This document shows, piece after piece, positions 3,891-5,201 of a stretch of 5,201 bases of DNA. The DNA comes from Verrucomicrobiota bacterium. Its GTDB lineage: Bacteria > Verrucomicrobiota > Verrucomicrobiia > Limisphaerales > UBA9464. The stretch is from positions 1-5,201 of the forward strand of contig JAFLEG010000388.1 in the NCBI GenBank assembly GCA_017302195.1, written 5' to 3'. The position numbers and the translations under genes are program-made. The notes under the pieces are model-generated. The model worked only from the letters and a program-made list of their open reading frames with translations, had not been told where the DNA came from and made no database searches. Position 1 is the first letter of the stretch, and the number at the start of each line of letters is the position of its first letter.

Positions 3891-5201
3891 ATGGCAGGGA
3901 TTCATCGGGCGGCACTGTCGGCGTTCTGGGTCGGGGTGGTCTCTGGCGGAACGCTTTCCGCCGCCATCGTCATCAACGAGATCCATCATTCGCCCGACGT
4001 GAAGCAGGAGCGGGTGGAGTTTGTGGAACTCTTCAATGCGGGGCGGGAAGCAGCGGATCTCAGCGGCTGGGCCTTCGATGCCGGGGTGGATTACGTGTTC
4101 CCCGCCGGGACGCGGATGGAGCCCGGACAGTTTCTGGTGGTGGCGGGCGACCCTGCAGCGGTGTCCGCCAAGTTCGGGGCTGCCGGCGTGCTGGGTCCCT
4201 GGGTGGGACGCCTCGCCGGGGAAGGGGAGCGGCTGCGGTTGCGAAACGCGGCGGGAGTGACGCAGGACGAGGTTGAATACCGGCTGGGCTTCCCCTGGCC
4301 CACCGTGGGAGAGCCGCCGGGGTATTCCATGGAGTTGATTCATCCCGGGCTGGATAACGATCTGGGAGGGCATTGGCGTTCCTCCGTGCTCGGTGGTGCC
4401 CAGACCACAACCCGGCTGCTGCGCGGCTCGGGCGCCCGCTGGCGGGTGTGGAAGGGCACGGCGCCGCCCTCGACGCCTGCGACCTCCTGGCGGGATCCCG
4501 ACTTTGACGCCCGGACCTGGACGGAGGGGCCGGCGCCCGTGGGATACGATCCTGATGTGGCGTTCGGCACGCGGCTGGACGACATGCGCGGCGGCTACAG
4601 CCAGTTCTTCCTGCGCGGTGAATTCCAGCTCACCGGCGCCGAGGCCATCTCCGGCTTGCGTGTGGAGGCCCTGTATGACGATGGGTTCATCCTCTGGATC
4701 AACGGTCACCGCATCCTGTCGGAAAGCATGCCGTCCGGCGAACTGCCGCTCGGAGGGCTTGCGTCGGGCGAAGCCCGCGAGAGCAACAGCTTTGACCGCC
4801 TGGAGGCGTCCCTGCCGCCCGGCGTCTTGCGCGACGGACGGAACGTGGTGGCCGTGCAGGTGGCCAATGTAAGCCGGGACTCCAGTTCCGACGCCTTCTT
4901 CGATGCCCGGATCTTCGGTTTGATCGGGCCGTCCGGACGCGGCCCCACACCCGGGCGCACCAATGTGGTGTTTGCCCTGAACGCGCCCCCCGCGGTGCGG
5001 CAGGTCGCCCACGAACCTGAGGCGCCGCGCACGGGGGACCGGGTGGTCATCAGCGCCCGGGTCACGGATCCCGACGGGGTGGAGTCCGTCCGGCTCGACT
5101 ACCAGGTCGTGGCGCCGGGCGACTACATCGAACTGGACGATCCACGATTCGCTGCGGACTGGACCGCGACCCCCATGCTCCGGGATGTGGCAGACACCAA
5201 T
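3891..5201 (+). CDS. Secreted lamin-tail-domain protein, 3' partial (probably CotH-kinase-type)
   Basis: The frame is open from ATG 3891 to the window edge, giving 437 residues with no stop. Residues 1-24 are a signal peptide (MAGIHRAALSAFWVGVVSGG, then TLSA). A lamin tail domain spans about 25-130, with IVINEIHHSPD (26-36), ERVEFVELFNAG (40-51), LSGWAFD and the FPAGTRMEPGQFLVVAGDP strand pair (70-88). A linker with PGYSMELIHPGLDNDLGGHW follows (143-162). Residues about 184-343 resemble a galactose-binding-like beta-sandwich (ALYDDGFILWINGHRI, 260-275; GRNVVAVQVANVS, 316-328). An Ig-like segment starts near 366 (RVVISARVTDPDGVESVRLD, 384-403; YQVVAPGDYIEL, 404-415). In large verrucomicrobial and planctomycete proteins this order usually leads into a CotH kinase domain and an envelope-sorting C-terminus; both would lie beyond the window. 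Role is unknown, probably an extracellular or surface protein. The ATG is chosen because the signal peptide starts exactly there, with GAGAG 5 bases upstream. Confidence 0.87.
   Translation, partial: MAGIHRAALSAFWVGVVSGGTLSAAIVINEIHHSPDVKQERVEFVELFNAGREAADLSGWAFDAGVDYVFPAGTRMEPGQFLVVAGDPAAVSAKFGAAGVLGPWVGRLAGEGERLRLRNAAGVTQDEVEYRLGFPWPTVGEPPGYSMELIHPGLDNDLGGHWRSSVLGGAQTTTRLLRGSGARWRVWKGTAPPSTPATSWRDPDFDARTWTEGPAPVGYDPDVAFGTRLDDMRGGYSQFFLRGEFQLTGAEAISGLRVEALYDDGFILWINGHRILSESMPSGELPLGGLASGEARESNSFDRLEASLPPGVLRDGRNVVAVQVANVSRDSSSDAFFDARIFGLIGPSGRGPTPGRTNVVFALNAPPAVRQVAHEPEAPRTGDRVVISARVTDPDGVESVRLDYQVVAPGDYIELDDPRFAADWTATPMLRDVADTN

Noticed and set aside
3837..3945. Exact 14-base direct repeat CGGGGTGGTCTCTG at 3837-3850 and 3932-3945
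   Set aside because: The second copy is inside the signal-peptide codons. A match of this length somewhere in a GC-rich window is not rare, and no mobile-element feature accompanies it.
3744..5012. 1.27-kb minus-strand open frame opposite the LTD gene
   Set aside because: The + strand frame has a signal peptide and coherent domains. The reverse product is low-complexity Pro/Gly/Arg/His and would overlap the end of the Spy-like gene.
1..5201. CRISPR array, tRNA/rRNA, insertion sequence or prophage attachment site
   Set aside because: No regularly spaced repeats, RNA-gene motifs, transposase or integrase frames, or terminal inverted repeats were seen on reading both strands.

Overview
The window reads like a GC-rich (about two-thirds G+C by eye) Gram-negative bacterium, most likely of the Verrucomicrobiota or a neighbouring phylum. 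Three things suggest this: an AlgE-like outer-membrane barrel, a secreted lamin-tail-domain (LTD) protein of the kind usually joined to a CotH kinase domain, and an ECF sigma factor followed by small membrane and Spy/CpxP-like proteins. The taxonomic call is inference from gene content. All six supported genes lie on the + strand and the coding density is high. No tRNA, rRNA, CRISPR array, insertion sequence or integrase is visible, and no stretch over 300 bases lacks a gene.

Layout: (1) 2-1399, an alginate-export-family outer-membrane beta-barrel whose true start lies before the window. (2) 1453-2436, a secreted S1C (HtrA/DegP-like) serine protease with an intact His-Asp-Ser triad, a small N-terminal beta-rich domain and no PDZ domain. 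A perfect 20-bp palindrome covers its last codons. (3) 2437-2532, a 96-base gap with two tandem copies of an 11-bp unit, probably the control region of the next operon. (4) 2533-3817, a tightly coupled three-gene operon: ECF sigma factor, a 100-residue single-pass membrane protein (candidate anti-sigma factor) and a membrane-anchored Spy/CpxP/CnrX-like protein. Both junctions are ATGA overlaps. (5) 3818-3890, a short spacer that can fold into two back-to-back hairpins. (6) 3891-5201, the N-terminal 437 residues of a large secreted LTD protein that runs off the right edge.

My working model is that the sigma/membrane protein/Spy-like trio is an envelope-sensing switch. The 100-residue protein would hold the sigma factor at the membrane, and the Spy-like protein would sense or buffer periplasmic conditions. 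The domain set and small sizes resemble the CnrYXH metal-sensing system, but the gene order differs and the CnrX metal ligands are not evident. The neighbouring periplasmic protease and outer-membrane barrel fit an envelope-stress neighbourhood, but nothing in the sequence proves that they share regulation. The trio and its unrecognised middle protein are the best candidates here for something not well described.
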